Shown here piece after piece: positions 53,113 through 62,338 of a stretch of 64,000 bases of DNA. A program made the position numbers and the translations under genes. The DNA comes from Bacteroidota bacterium (GTDB lineage: Bacteria > Bacteroidota > Bacteroidia > Cytophagales > Spirosomataceae): positions 1-64,000 of the forward strand of contig JAIUOF010000013.1 of NCBI GenBank assembly GCA_020161355.1, written 5' to 3'. Below the pieces are notes generated by a model. It did not search any database. It was not told where the DNA came from and saw only the letters and a program-made list of their open reading frames with translations. Position 1 is the stretch's first letter. Each line of letters starts with the position of its first letter.

Positions 53113-54429
53113 TTAGTGAGCAATGATTATTTGTTCCATATTTTCAAGTGTTTTCCCTTTTGTTTCTGGCATTATTTTCAAAGCAAATACTAATTGAAGG
53201 ACCATCATAAAGGCAAAAAAACTGAATACTAAACCTCCACCGAAGGTTTCGGCGATATAAGGAAAAGTAAAAGTGATAATGGATGCCATAAGCCAATGGG
53301 TAAAACTTCCTAATGCCTGCCCGTTTGCCCTCACTTCATTTGGAAATATTTCCGAAATAAATACCCAGATAACTGCACCTTGTGAAAAAGCAAAAAATGC
53401 TATGTACACAAATAAGTAGAATGGAACATTCATGCCCATATTTTTTGTATAAAAAGCTTGAGCTACAAGAATTAGGGTAAGTATTAGCCCGCTTGATCCG
53501 GCAATCATTAAAACTTTACGGCCAAATTTATCTATTAGTGTAATCCCAAATAAGGTAGAAACTAAGTTGATTAGGCCTATTCCTGCTGAAGATAGTAAGG
53601 CTGAATCTTTCCCTATTCCGGCCATTTCAAAGATCCGTGGGGCAAAATATATAATTGCATTTATACCGGAAACTTGATTGAAAACCGCAAATAAAACCGC
53701 CAGCAATATTGGTTTACTATATACTTTTTGAAACAAGTTGACTTTAACTTTTGACCTTGTATTTTTTATAGATTCAATTATTTTTTCGGCAGATTCACCA
53801 TCAATTGTTATTAAGATTGTTCTGGCAGTGGAGATATCTCCTCTTTTCAAAATCAACCATCTTGGACTCTCTGGAATAAAAAATACTGTTATTATAAAGA
53901 TTAGTGAAGGAAGAGCCTGGACACCCAACATCCATCGCCAGGCATTTTCACCAATTCCGGAAAGTAGAAAATTTGACAAATAGGCCATTAGGATGCCAAA
54001 AACAATATTGAATTGAAACATGGCAACCAATCTGCCTCTTTTTTGTGCCGGGGCAATTTCAGATATATATAAGGGTGCTACAACAGAGGACACGCCTACT
54101 CCAAGACCTCCAAAAAATCTGAAAATTAAAAATATTGGCCAGTCAACCGCATAAGCTGTTCCAACTGAAGAAATTAAATAAAGTAAGGCAATTATTAAAA
54201 GGGAGATTTTTCGCCCAAATTTATCTGCTGGAAATCCCCCTATTATTGACCCTATTACTGTTCCAATCAAAGCGATAGAAACAGTAATCCCATGCTCAAA
54301 TGCATTTAAGTGCCAAAGCTTTTGAAGTGTTTGTTCTACTCCCGATATTACTGCCGTATCGAAACCAAATAGAAAACCTCCCAGGGCTGCAGATAAGGAC
54401 CAGAAAAAAATCTTTAAATTTTGATTCAT
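53113..54429 (-). CDS. Sugar porter (MFS, fructose-type)
   Basis: 438 residues with 12 membrane helices and sugar-porter signatures: GFLFGFDTAVISG in helix 1, DKFGRKISLL, RFFGGLGVGVSSV, PESPRWLI after helix 6, and FSQGAVIWVFISEIFP in the second half, with PETKGKTLE at the C-terminus. It takes fructose (inferred from neighbours) across the inner membrane. It is the first gene of the fructan operon, preceded by a -7 box and a palindromic operator. Confidence 0.94.
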   Translation of the reverse strand: MNQNLKIFFWSLSAALGGFLFGFDTAVISGVEQTLQKLWHLNAFEHGITVSIALIGTVIGSIIGGFPADKFGRKISLLIIALLYLISSVGTAYAVDWPIFLIFRFFGGLGVGVSSVVAPLYISEIAPAQKRGRLVAMFQFNIVFGILMAYLSNFLLSGIGENAWRWMLGVQALPSLIFIITVFFIPESPRWLILKRGDISTARTILITIDGESAEKIIESIKNTRSKVKVNLFQKVYSKPILLAVLFAVFNQVSGINAIIYFAPRIFEMAGIGKDSALLSSAGIGLINLVSTLFGITLIDKFGRKVLMIAGSSGLILTLILVAQAFYTKNMGMNVPFYLFVYIAFFAFSQGAVIWVFISEIFPNEVRANGQALGSFTHWLMASIITFTFPYIAETFGGGLVFSFFAFMMVLQLVFALKIMPETKGKTLENMEQIIIAH

Positions 54430-54457
54430 TGTAAACTTTGTAAAGTTTTTGATGAGT

Positions 54458-54465
54458 CAAAATTA
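54458..54465 (-). promoter_or_regulatory. -7 element of the fructan operon
   Basis: The minus strand reads TAATTTTG, 29 bp upstream of the transporter ATG. No TTTG is found at -33, which fits an activator-dependent promoter. Confidence 0.55.
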
Positions 54466-54493
54466 TTCTGATTGTATTGGGGAAAACATCAGG

Positions 54494-54525
54494 ATTGAAT
54501 CAAATAATATCAATTTTGATTCAAT
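54494..54525. promoter_or_regulatory. Palindromic operator, likely target of the hybrid regulator
   Basis: ATTGAATCAAA (54494-54504) and TTTGATTCAAT (54515-54525) are a perfect 11-bp inverted repeat with a 10-bp spacer. The site lies about 30-60 bp upstream of the -7 box, the usual place for an AraC-type activator. Confidence 0.65.
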
Positions 54526-54617
54526 TATACAATCTACTGTAAATTAACATTTTACGAAAAAAAACAACTCTGAAGTTCGAATTAATTATAATTTTGTAAC
54601 AAAATATTTCACTAATG

Positions 54618-57332
54618 TTACCCATTGCTATTTTTCCAATCAGTAGGTGTTTGGTTGGTTTTTTGTTTAAAGAATGTTGTGAAATAGCTGGGTGTATTAA
54701 AGCCTAATTCATAAGCAATTTCAGCAATATTCAGTTCTTGTTCCTTTAGTAAAATTTTGGCTTTTTGGAGCTTATATTCGCCAATATAATCTGCAACATT
54801 TTTATTAGTTAATGCTGAAATTTTTCTAAATAACTGAACTCTGGACATACCCAGCTCCTGACTTAATTTTTCCACCGAAAGCGTGCTATCTTTAATGTGT
54901 TTATCAATTAATGCCTCAAACTCATATAAAAATCTGCGTTCGCCTTTTTGTAAGTGATTTGAGGTTAATATTTCATTAGAAAAACGTTTCCTCATTCTAT
55001 CCCGATTTTCAATCAAGCTTTTTATTTTTTCTTCCAAAAGCTGTTGGTTGAATGGCTTCATTATATATGCATCAGCTCCGGCTTTTGTACCTTCAATCTG
55101 GCTTTCAATCTGACTTTTTGCTGTTAATAAAATAACTGGGATATGAGAGGTTCTGAAATCAGCCTTTACTTTTTGAGTTAAGGTAAAACCATCCATTCCG
55201 GGCAACATTACATCACAAATAATAACATCAGGAATGTAAGACAATATCTCTTCCCATCCCTTTTCTGCATTATCTTTTGCAACTACTGTATATGTGGTTG
55301 CAAGTTTTTTTGTCAAAAAATTGTTTAAATCATGATTATCTTCGATTAGAATTAGCGTGTTTTCAAAAGATCGATTTGGTTTATTTTGTTGGATTAAAGT
55401 TTCCGTTTCTTCAAATTCAATATTTAACCTTTGTTCAATAAGTGTATTTTTTTCAAACAAATTTTGATTGATTTCATTAAGGGGTAAAATTATCTTAAAT
55501 GTAGTTCCTTTCCCTTTTTCAGAAGATAGATTGATTTCTCCTCCATGAAGCGAAATAAACTCATGAGATAATGCTAAACCTAATCCCGTTCCTAATGAAA
55601 TGTTTTTGTTACCTCTGTAAAATAAATCAAAAGCGTGCTCTTTATCTTCTTCATTCATCCCAATTCCATTGTCAGCAACGTTTATCTCAATTTTGTCAAT
55701 ATTTTTCAAAATTGAAATATGTATAAGACCACCATCGGGGGTATATTTAAAAGCGTTAGAAATAATATTGAACAATACTTTATCTAATTTTTGAATATCA
55801 AAGCATGTTGTTAATTCTTTGAAGGGGGTCAAAAATTGCAAATCAATTTGTTTTTGTTTGGCTTTTACTTTAAAATCGTCAACAATTTCCCTGATAAACC
55901 CGACCAAATCATGGTTACTCAATTCAATTTCCATTTTTCCTGCATCCAATTTCCGCATTTCAAGCAATTGGTCCACTAGTCCTAATAAGCGATTTGCATT
56001 TTTATGAATTAATTTTAATGTTGAAATAATTTCCTTTTTATCAGAACTATTTCTTTGAATTAAATCTTCTGTGGGAGTTAAAATTAGGCTAAGCGGAGTT
56101 TTAAATTCGTGTGAAATATAAGAGTAAAACCGCATTTTATCCTCGGTAGCTTTACTTGCAAGTTTTGAGACTTTCTCTATTTCATTTTTTTGTTCAAGTA
56201 TGGCTTTGTTCCTTTCCTCCAAGGTTTTATTTGAGCGTTGTTTTTCTTGCAAAAGGAAAAATAAAAAGACTCCCAATATTATCACAATAGTAAGTAAAGC
56301 ACTTATAAAATATAGTCTGTTTCGTTGAGAAGAATATGTTCTGTTTAAATCATTAATCTTAATAATTTCTCGATCTATTTCTTCCTGTTGCTCTTTTATT
56401 TTCTGAATTTGAGAGAGCATTATATCTACGTTTTCTGAATTAATTACATTAGTTAAAAGCTTATTGTCTTTATTGTAAGGTTGTTTATTTAGAATTTTTA
56501 CCGCAGTTTGAATCGCCTCCGCCCCACCGGTAGGATAAAGTAAAGTGGCATTTAAGGTTCCGTTTTTAACATCTTGAATCCCTTTAGTTACGGGTATAGC
56601 ATCGATTCCAACAAAAAATAAATTTTTTGTTTTCCCGGCTTTTTGGGCAACATTAAAAGCCGAGCTTGCTAAAAAATCAGTATGTGCAAATACAATATTA
56701 GTTTCCGGGTATTTTTCTAATATTTTGGGCAATTCTGTGTCAAGAATTTCTATCCCATTTCTAACTTCAATTGAATTGACTATTTTTAGATTACTTGTGG
56801 CTGAAATCGCATCAATAAATCCCTTGTTTCTTTCAATGGCAGGAGAAGATGTCATCTCAAGTTGAACCTCTAAAATATTTCCATTCCCTCCAAATTTACT
56901 TGCGATATATCTTCCGGCTGTTTCGCCGATTTCATAATTATCAGCACCAACAAATGCCGTATAATTGTTAGAATCAGTTTTTCTGTCAACAAGAATTACA
57001 GGAATCCCTGACTTGTAAATTTCATCAATGGCTGAGGTAAGTGGTTTTGCTTCATTAGGTGTAATTATTAGTAAGTCAAATTTCTTTTTAATTAATGTTT
57101 TTAATTGATCTACCTGTTTGTCTGTATTACTATAAGCCTCAATTATTTCCATTTCTATTTCAGGATGAAAAGCAAGTTCTCTTTTCATTTCGCTATTCAT
57201 TACGTCCCTCCATTCATCATGACAACATTGAAGGAACAAAATTCGAAACTTGGGTTCCTGTTCATGTTTACATGCTACAAATTGAAATGCTATAAAAAGT
57301 ATAAGAAATAAGAGTAAATTTTTCTGTCTCAT
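54618..57332 (-). CDS. Hybrid two-component sensor-regulator with sugar-binding domain
   Basis: 904 residues combining a whole phosphorelay. A hydrophobic signal/anchor ends in FVAC. Residues about 28-315 are a periplasmic-binding-protein domain of the ribose/fructose type (RILFLQCCHDEW, DLLIITPNEA, VDRKTDSNNYTAFVGADNYE). A membrane helix follows (about 343-365), then the kinase with His in SYISHEFKTPL, ATPase motifs NAFKYTP and GTGLGLALS, a receiver (VIICDVMLPGMDG, phosphoacceptor Asp) and a C-terminal AraC HTH (VEKLSQELGMSRVQLFRKIS). The architecture is that of the fructose-binding regulator BT1754 of Bacteroides levan loci. It lies directly upstream of the fructan operon, 188 bp away. Confidence 0.95.
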   Translation of the reverse strand: MRQKNLLLFLILFIAFQFVACKHEQEPKFRILFLQCCHDEWRDVMNSEMKRELAFHPEIEMEIIEAYSNTDKQVDQLKTLIKKKFDLLIITPNEAKPLTSAIDEIYKSGIPVILVDRKTDSNNYTAFVGADNYEIGETAGRYIASKFGGNGNILEVQLEMTSSPAIERNKGFIDAISATSNLKIVNSIEVRNGIEILDTELPKILEKYPETNIVFAHTDFLASSAFNVAQKAGKTKNLFFVGIDAIPVTKGIQDVKNGTLNATLLYPTGGAEAIQTAVKILNKQPYNKDNKLLTNVINSENVDIMLSQIQKIKEQQEEIDREIIKINDLNRTYSSQRNRLYFISALLTIVIILGVFLFFLLQEKQRSNKTLEERNKAILEQKNEIEKVSKLASKATEDKMRFYSYISHEFKTPLSLILTPTEDLIQRNSSDKKEIISTLKLIHKNANRLLGLVDQLLEMRKLDAGKMEIELSNHDLVGFIREIVDDFKVKAKQKQIDLQFLTPFKELTTCFDIQKLDKVLFNIISNAFKYTPDGGLIHISILKNIDKIEINVADNGIGMNEEDKEHAFDLFYRGNKNISLGTGLGLALSHEFISLHGGEINLSSEKGKGTTFKIILPLNEINQNLFEKNTLIEQRLNIEFEETETLIQQNKPNRSFENTLILIEDNHDLNNFLTKKLATTYTVVAKDNAEKGWEEILSYIPDVIICDVMLPGMDGFTLTQKVKADFRTSHIPVILLTAKSQIESQIEGTKAGADAYIMKPFNQQLLEEKIKSLIENRDRMRKRFSNEILTSNHLQKGERRFLYEFEALIDKHIKDSTLSVEKLSQELGMSRVQLFRKISALTNKNVADYIGEYKLQKAKILLKEQELNIAEIAYELGFNTPSYFTTFFKQKTNQTPTDWKNSNG

Positions 57333-57336
57333 ATAG

Positions 57337-57344
57337 CAAATCTA
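57337..57344 (-). promoter_or_regulatory. -7 element of the hybrid regulator gene
   Basis: The minus strand reads TAGATTTG, only five bases upstream of the ATG. This would give an almost leaderless transcript or point to a later start. Confidence 0.35.
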
Positions 57345-57615
57345 ACATTATCGTTGGTAATTGACTTTAAAACTTTGAACAATTAATTTCAATAATGTTA
57401 CATTACCTGGATTCTTATTTATTTAACACTTTTCTTAACACGAAGCCCATATAAATAATCAATTGGCCATTGCTCAGGATTAGGCCAAAATCAAAATGTA
57501 TTAAAGGATTCTGGTAAATAGAATGATGCAGCAGCTGGAAGTGGAGGTAATTTTATTGTTTGATTTTCGTAAGTTTTACTTTGATTTTTGTTTCATGCAA
57601 GGACAATTGTTCCAC
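57345..57615. other. Divergent intergenic stretch between the regulator and the barrel/AraC pair
   Basis: An AT-rich control region with no coding frame recognised. Possible regulator-binding sites cannot be named. Confidence 0.4.
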
Positions 57616-57623
57616 TATTTTTG
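57616..57623 (+). promoter_or_regulatory. -7 element of the barrel/AraC operon
   Basis: TATTTTTG matches TAnnTTTG, 30 bp before the ATG at 57653. A TTTG at 57587-57590 lies 25 bp away, longer than the usual spacer. Confidence 0.4.
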
Positions 57624-57652
57624 CTCCAAAAATAAACATTCAATTCTAAAAA

Positions 57653-58444
57653 ATGTCGTATCTTAATCAAAATACCTTTTTTAAGAAAATACTGCTATTA
57701 TTTCTTTTCTGTCATACTTTCATTTGTTCGATAGCACAGACAGATAGTACCTCAAAAGTCATCAATTTCAGAGGAGCAGGCAGTGTTACACAAAATGGTT
57801 TTTCATTTATTCCTGCTTTTTCGCTTGGAAAACCCGCCGCTATTTTTAATTTCAATATTAATGGTGGCAAAAGATTTAGTTTTGACCCTGAGTTCCGATT
57901 TGCATTAAAAGATGGTCGCCCATGGTCATTTATTTTTATTTGGCGTTACAAACTAATCAATCAAAAACGTTTTCAAGCATCAGTTGGTACACATTTTCCA
58001 GCCGTGCCATTTAGAGTTTTGGCCTATGAAACCACCCCCGAAATCAAAAATACACTGGCGGTTTCCCGGGTGATTCCAGTTGAATTTACCCCCAACATAA
58101 TCATCAACAAAAATAATAGCATAAGCTTGTTTACACTTTATGCCAAAGGTGTGAGCGATGATGCCATTAATCACACTGCGTTGGTTTCACTCCGAACTTT
58201 TTCAACTATTCAGCTAAATAAAAACCTTTTATTTAGAGTGAATCCTCAGTTATTTTATCTTAAATTAGATGCCAAAGATGGTTATTATTTTGCCTCTAAT
58301 TTCACCCTTTTATCGAAAAAAACGCCATTTTATTTGGGTTCGACAATCAATAAGCCATTGAAAACCGAAATAGCGGGAAAATCATTCGATTGGAATCTAA
58401 GTGTGGGTTATGCCATTGATAGAAAGCTGGTTGTAAAAAAATAG
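57653..58444 (+). CDS. Secreted outer-membrane-like protein beside an AraC regulator
   Basis: 263 residues with a signal peptide (about 1-28, ending in CSIAQ). The mature part begins STSKVINFRGAGSVTQNGFS and shows alternating beta strands (GGKRFSFDPEFRFALKDGRP, FIFIWRYKL), ending in WNLSVGYAIDRKLVVKK, consistent with a barrel. The family is not recognised. The AraC-type gene starts three bases after its stop, so the pair is an operon and the regulator may control it. Confidence 0.72.
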   Translation: MSYLNQNTFFKKILLLFLFCHTFICSIAQTDSTSKVINFRGAGSVTQNGFSFIPAFSLGKPAAIFNFNINGGKRFSFDPEFRFALKDGRPWSFIFIWRYKLINQKRFQASVGTHFPAVPFRVLAYETTPEIKNTLAVSRVIPVEFTPNIIINKNNSISLFTLYAKGVSDDAINHTALVSLRTFSTIQLNKNLLFRVNPQLFYLKLDAKDGYYFASNFTLLSKKTPFYLGSTINKPLKTEIAGKSFDWNLSVGYAIDRKLVVKK

Positions 58445-58447
58445 TTT

Positions 58448-59341
58448 ATGGAAAGAATAGAGTCTTTACAAGATTTTTATGCTAGGAAATTTGAATGGCT
58501 ACCAGAAAGTCTTAGTCGTGATATCGGTCATGTCAATATTTTTAGGTTGCCCCATCCTTCCTCAAAACCAGTGCCGTATCGCCGACGCGATTTTTTCAAA
58601 GTAACTCTTTGTCGAGGAAGTAGCCGTATTCATTATGCTGATAAAGTTTTTTCTTTTGATAAGCAAGCACTTGTGTTTTCAAATCCTTTTATACCCTATA
58701 AATGGGAGCATATCGAATCGGAAGTATCGGGTTTTTATATAATTTTTAATGCCGATTTTTTTAAACAGTTTGGAAATCTTACGCAATATGAGGTATTTCA
58801 ACCCGCCGGCACCCATGTTTTTGAATTAGACGATGCCCAATTTGAATATTTATGGGGAGTATTTGGAAAAATAGAGGCTGAACTGGCTTCGGACTATATT
58901 CATAAATACGATGCTATCAAAAATCAGATTTATGAATTGATACATTTTGCTATGAAGACCCGCCCATCTAACCGTATTGAAAGGTTACCGATTAATGCTT
59001 CGCAGCGAATTCACTGGCTTTTTTTAGAACTTCTGGAGCGTCAATTCCCGATTGACGATAATCATTCGGAAATTATGTTACGAACAGCCTCTGATTTTGC
59101 AACTCAGCTCAATGTACATGTCAATCATCTGAACAGGGCCGTAAAAGAAACCAGCGGGAATACAACCTCAAAATTTATTGCCGAACGTCTTTTGCAAGAA
59201 GCTAAAATTATGCTCAAACATAGCAAATGGAATATCTCAGAAATTGCATATTCGCTGGGTTATCAGGAAGTAACCCACTTTAATAATTTCTTTAAGAAAC
59301 ATACGCTCACTACGCCCACAAAATACAGAAATAGCCCATAA
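58448..59341 (+). CDS. AraC-family transcriptional regulator
   Basis: 297 residues. The N-terminal cupin-like ligand domain (about 20-150; RRRDFFKVTLCRGSSRIHYA, ALVFSNPFIPYKWEH) is followed by a C-terminal double HTH (about 205-297; FATQLNVHVNHLNRAVKETS, then ISEIAYSLGYQEVTHFNNFF). It is encoded directly after the barrel-like gene. The ligand is unknown. Confidence 0.93.
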   Translation: MERIESLQDFYARKFEWLPESLSRDIGHVNIFRLPHPSSKPVPYRRRDFFKVTLCRGSSRIHYADKVFSFDKQALVFSNPFIPYKWEHIESEVSGFYIIFNADFFKQFGNLTQYEVFQPAGTHVFELDDAQFEYLWGVFGKIEAELASDYIHKYDAIKNQIYELIHFAMKTRPSNRIERLPINASQRIHWLFLELLERQFPIDDNHSEIMLRTASDFATQLNVHVNHLNRAVKETSGNTTSKFIAERLLQEAKIMLKHSKWNISEIAYSLGYQEVTHFNNFFKKHTLTTPTKYRNSP

Positions 59342-59345
59342 AATA

Positions 59346-59474
59346 TCAATTCAAGCTCCGAAACTCCATCGGACTCACGCCCACTTTCTGCTTAAAAAGC
59401 CGGGGATATCAGATGCCTGATACCTGGGCTATTTCGCAAACAGGCTTTTCATTTTTATAAATCCGCCAATTCGT
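59346..59474 (-). pseudogene. Dead fragment of an AraC-type C-terminal HTH
   Basis: The minus strand reads NEKPVCEIAQVSGI, a stop, then RLFKQKVGVSPMEFRSLN and a final stop. This is the second helix-turn-helix of an AraC protein with an internal deletion (the Asp-Pro-Tyr region is lost) and an in-frame stop. It has no N-terminal part. Its orientation is opposite to the intact AraC gene next to it, so it is not a simple duplicate of that gene's end. Confidence 0.65.
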
Positions 59475-59555
59475 CCTCTACCTTAATTACCTCAATATAA
59501 ATCCTTTAAAAACATTATACTGAATGAAATATTGATTTCTGAAAAGGTAAAATAA

Positions 59556-60119
59556 TCATTTCACCATTGCCCTAATTCTGCTGAGGCTTACCTGGGTGAT
59601 TCCCAAATAGGAAGCGATATGCTTAAGTGGAATTCTCTGAATTGTTTCAGCACTTTTCGAAAGCTCAGCATAGCGTTCAGTAGCATTATGAAACTGCAGG
59701 CTTTCGAGTCTTTGAAGTGTTTTAATATGCTCATTTTCAAATATTAATCTAAAAAGCCGCTCAATGTCTGGATATTGGTCGTATAGCTTAAACAATTTAG
59801 GGGCGTTGATAGCCAGAACTTCTGAGTCTTCCAGCATTTGAATCCCTTTTGTAGAAGGATTTCCCCGAAAAAGACTTTCTGCTCTCACCACCATTTCGCT
59901 TTCAAAAGCAAAATGCTCGGTAATATCATTGCCATTATTGTAATAAAAGATGCGGGCGAGCCCTTTCCTGATAAAATAAATGGTGCGGCAGGTTTGCCCT
60001 ACCTCCTGAAGCATTTCATTTTTCTTTAAAGACTGAGAAACAGTAATTGACTCCAGTTCTTTTACGGCCTTATCTGAAAGCTTTATAAAGGTATCAAAAT
60101 GAGCGAAAAGGGCTTTCAT
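59556..60119 (-). CDS. Crp/Fnr-family transcriptional regulator
   Basis: About 187 residues from the ATG at 60119; the frame upstream is only the complement of a GH1 fragment. A cyclic-nucleotide-binding-like roll (QSLKKNEMLQEVGQTCRTIY, YFIRKGLARIFYYNNGNDIT) is followed by a dimer helix and the HTH LKHIASYLGITQVSLSRIRAM. The ligand is unknown. It resembles the Crp/Fnr protein at 16838 in length and architecture. It stands beside decayed gene fragments on both sides. Confidence 0.9.
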   Translation of the reverse strand: MKALFAHFDTFIKLSDKAVKELESITVSQSLKKNEMLQEVGQTCRTIYFIRKGLARIFYYNNGNDITEHFAFESEMVVRAESLFRGNPSTKGIQMLEDSEVLAINAPKLFKLYDQYPDIERLFRLIFENEHIKTLQRLESLQFHNATERYAELSKSAETIQRIPLKHIASYLGITQVSLSRIRAMVK

Positions 60120-60190
60120 ATGGGATGATTTTGAGTTATAAATATAGCCTTTTTTTCTTTGTTTAAAATTTATACCCTGCCAGGGCGGGA

Positions 60191-60346
60191 AAGGCATCAG
60201 ACTGAAAGGCGTTTTTCTATGGACATGGGTCGATAATTTTGAATGGGTCGATGGAACAAAACCCAGATTTGGCATAGTTTATAATAATTTCAGAACTCAA
60301 AAAAGAACTCAGATATTGGATGCAGACGTTTTTGATGCAGTGAAGC
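60191..60346 (+). pseudogene. Displaced copy of the 3' end of a GH1 glycosidase gene
   Basis: The plus strand translates GIRLKGVFLWTWVDNFEWVD, then GTKPRFGIVYNNFRTQKRT, matching residues of the GH1 enzyme at 39862-41202 (GIRLRGVFLWTLVDNFEWAD) with few changes. It then shifts frame by a deletion compared with the intact 3' end. Only about the last 50 codons are present, so it is non-functional and was probably left from a duplication or recombination. Confidence 0.85.
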
Positions 60347-60720
60347 GTAATGGTTTCATTTGTTAAAACCAATCCCAACTCTTTATGAATTAAAAACTAC
60401 TGCTATGAAGCCCGCAAACCGCTGATGGATAACCGAAAAAGAAATTTCTCTTTTATTCTTTTGCCTGACCAAATCCTTTTTTTATATTCGTAAAGTATTT
60501 GGCTACACGGTCTGCACCGACAAAAACCATAGACCCCCTGGCTGCATAGATTAACCGACAACAAATGATTAAAATCGGATAGTTGTCACATTTTCAATAT
60601 TTTAAAACAAAAACCGGCAATAGAGACAATAACGATATAGACGCAATAGGGTTTGTAGGTTGGATCTATACTAATGTTACAGGCAAGCGTAGGAAACATA
60701 CTACCATTTAATATACTAAT
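60347..60720. other. Stretch before the ATPase-TOPRIM gene, possible cassette boundary
   Basis: 374 bp with no gene recognised. It includes TGTTACAGGC at 60675-60684, the exact reverse complement of GCCTGTAACA at 62340-62349 after the ATPase-TOPRIM gene. This could mark the left end of a cassette, but a full palindrome was not found here. Confidence 0.45.
60675..60684. repeat. Inverted core word matching the downstream palindrome
   Basis: TGTTACAGGC, 36 bp before the ATG of the ATPase-TOPRIM gene, is inverted with respect to GCCTGTAACA at 62340-62349. Confidence 0.5.
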
Positions 60721-62331
60721 ATGAAAATAAAGAAGCTTCAATTAAAAAACGGATATAAAAGATTCCATGATTTAACGATTGATTTGGGAGATAATCCGAA
60801 AAGAATTATTGCTTTGATTGGTCCAAATGGTTGTGGAAAAAGTAGTGTACTGGATGGAATGTTATTTCTTCATAACGCTTATGGTCAAATTGGTAACAAA
60901 GGTGGAAAAGACCACACTTTTCATTCTATGACTCAAACACCAAATTTTAACTATCAAAATGTTATCATTGATTTCGTTGAAGGAAACTATCAAAATTTAA
61001 GACAATTAAAAGAAAAGAATGGAACAGGAAATACATTATTCTCATTTAGAAGTTCATATCGGTATAATAGTAATTTAAAGGTAACTCATTCACAAGCACT
61101 CCAAGAACTTCGTCTTAATAGTTATGGAGCAACTGCCAGTATTGATTTGGATGATAAAATGGAGGAAAATTACAGAAGATTACAGGTAAAATATAATGAT
61201 TACCTCCATGAAACTGATTGCAAACCTTCTGAGGCAAAAACTAAAATTATCGGTGATTTAAATTCTGCATTGAGTAATTGTCTTGATTTGCAAATTGATA
61301 ATTTAGGTAGTATTGAAACCAATCAAGGTACAATATATTTCACAAAGCAAGACCACCCAAAAGTATTTGAATTTAATGTATTATCCTCTGGAGAAAAAGA
61401 AGTAGTTGATGTCTTATTAGACATTTATCTTCGACAGAAAGAATATAATGAAAGTATTTATTTAATTGATGAGCCAGAACTGCATATCAATACTGCAATT
61501 CAAAAAAAACTATTATTGGAAATAAACAAATTAGTTCCTCAGAATTCTCAAATATGGATTGCAACTCATAGCATTGGATTTCTTAGAGCATTACAAGAAG
61601 AATTAAATGTAGAAAGTCAAATTATTGAATTCAAAAATGGTGTTAATTGGGCATCAGAAACAATAACATTAAGCCCAATTGTGAAAAATAGGGCTAGTTG
61701 GAAAAGTATTTTTTCAACAGCACTTGATGATTTAAGTGAATTAGTAAGCCCTAAAAGATTAATATATTGTGAAGGATTTGATAAACCTGGGAAAAATGGT
61801 GCTGAAGTGGGTTTTGATGCAAAAGTTTATAATCAGATATTCTCAGATAAATATACCGATACTTTATTCATTTCCAGTGGCGGAAATACAGAACTAGACC
61901 AAAGAAGTGATATTGCAATAAATATTCTTTCAAAAGTATTCTCTGGCATTGAAATACTTGTACTTAAAGACAGGGATATTTCTTCAGGAAAAGCTAATAC
62001 AGAAAACGACAGGGAAGTTTATATATCTACTAATCCAACCTACCACAGAGTGTTAAAAAGGTGGGAAATTGAGAATTACTTGTATGATAAAGAAGTTCTT
62101 ATAAAATATTGCTCTTTAAAAGGATTAACATTTGATGAAATAGAATATGATAAATTTGTCACTGATATTGTTAATCAGAATATAAAAGATGAAACTAATA
62201 GAATTAAGAATTTTTGTGGCATTTCAACAAGTATTAATCAAGAAAGATTCAAACTTGAATTATCCAAAGTTATTGATTCAGACATGAGTATATATGCAGA
62301 ACTTGAAAATGTTATTTTTAAAAGAAATTAA
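60721..62331 (+). CDS. ATPase-TOPRIM fusion protein (OLD/PARIS-like candidate defence gene)
   Basis: 536 residues. An ABC/SMC-like ATPase occupies about 1-330: Walker A GPNGCGKS (34-41), signature LSSGEKE (about 221), Walker B YLIDEPELH (about 247-255) and the switch IATHS. A TOPRIM/DUF4435-like part follows: the Glu in LIYCEGFD (about 351), then a FISSGGNTEL loop, the DXD-like VLKDRDIS (about 416) and RWEIENYL. OLD nucleases, Gabija GajA and the PARIS system (AriA ATPase with AriB TOPRIM) combine these modules in phage defence. Here both sit in one short protein with no GajB or other partner next to it. The function is inferred from domain order and its accessory setting. Confidence 0.75.
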   Translation: MKIKKLQLKNGYKRFHDLTIDLGDNPKRIIALIGPNGCGKSSVLDGMLFLHNAYGQIGNKGGKDHTFHSMTQTPNFNYQNVIIDFVEGNYQNLRQLKEKNGTGNTLFSFRSSYRYNSNLKVTHSQALQELRLNSYGATASIDLDDKMEENYRRLQVKYNDYLHETDCKPSEAKTKIIGDLNSALSNCLDLQIDNLGSIETNQGTIYFTKQDHPKVFEFNVLSSGEKEVVDVLLDIYLRQKEYNESIYLIDEPELHINTAIQKKLLLEINKLVPQNSQIWIATHSIGFLRALQEELNVESQIIEFKNGVNWASETITLSPIVKNRASWKSIFSTALDDLSELVSPKRLIYCEGFDKPGKNGAEVGFDAKVYNQIFSDKYTDTLFISSGGNTELDQRSDIAINILSKVFSGIEILVLKDRDISSGKANTENDREVYISTNPTYHRVLKRWEIENYLYDKEVLIKYCSLKGLTFDEIEYDKFVTDIVNQNIKDETNRIKNFCGISTSINQERFKLELSKVIDSDMSIYAELENVIFKRN

Positions 62332-62338
62332 AAACGCC

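Noticed and set aside
60120..60275. N-terminal extension of the Crp/Fnr gene at 59556
   Set aside because: The extension is the complement of the GH1 fragment; the ATG at 60119 gives a normal family length.
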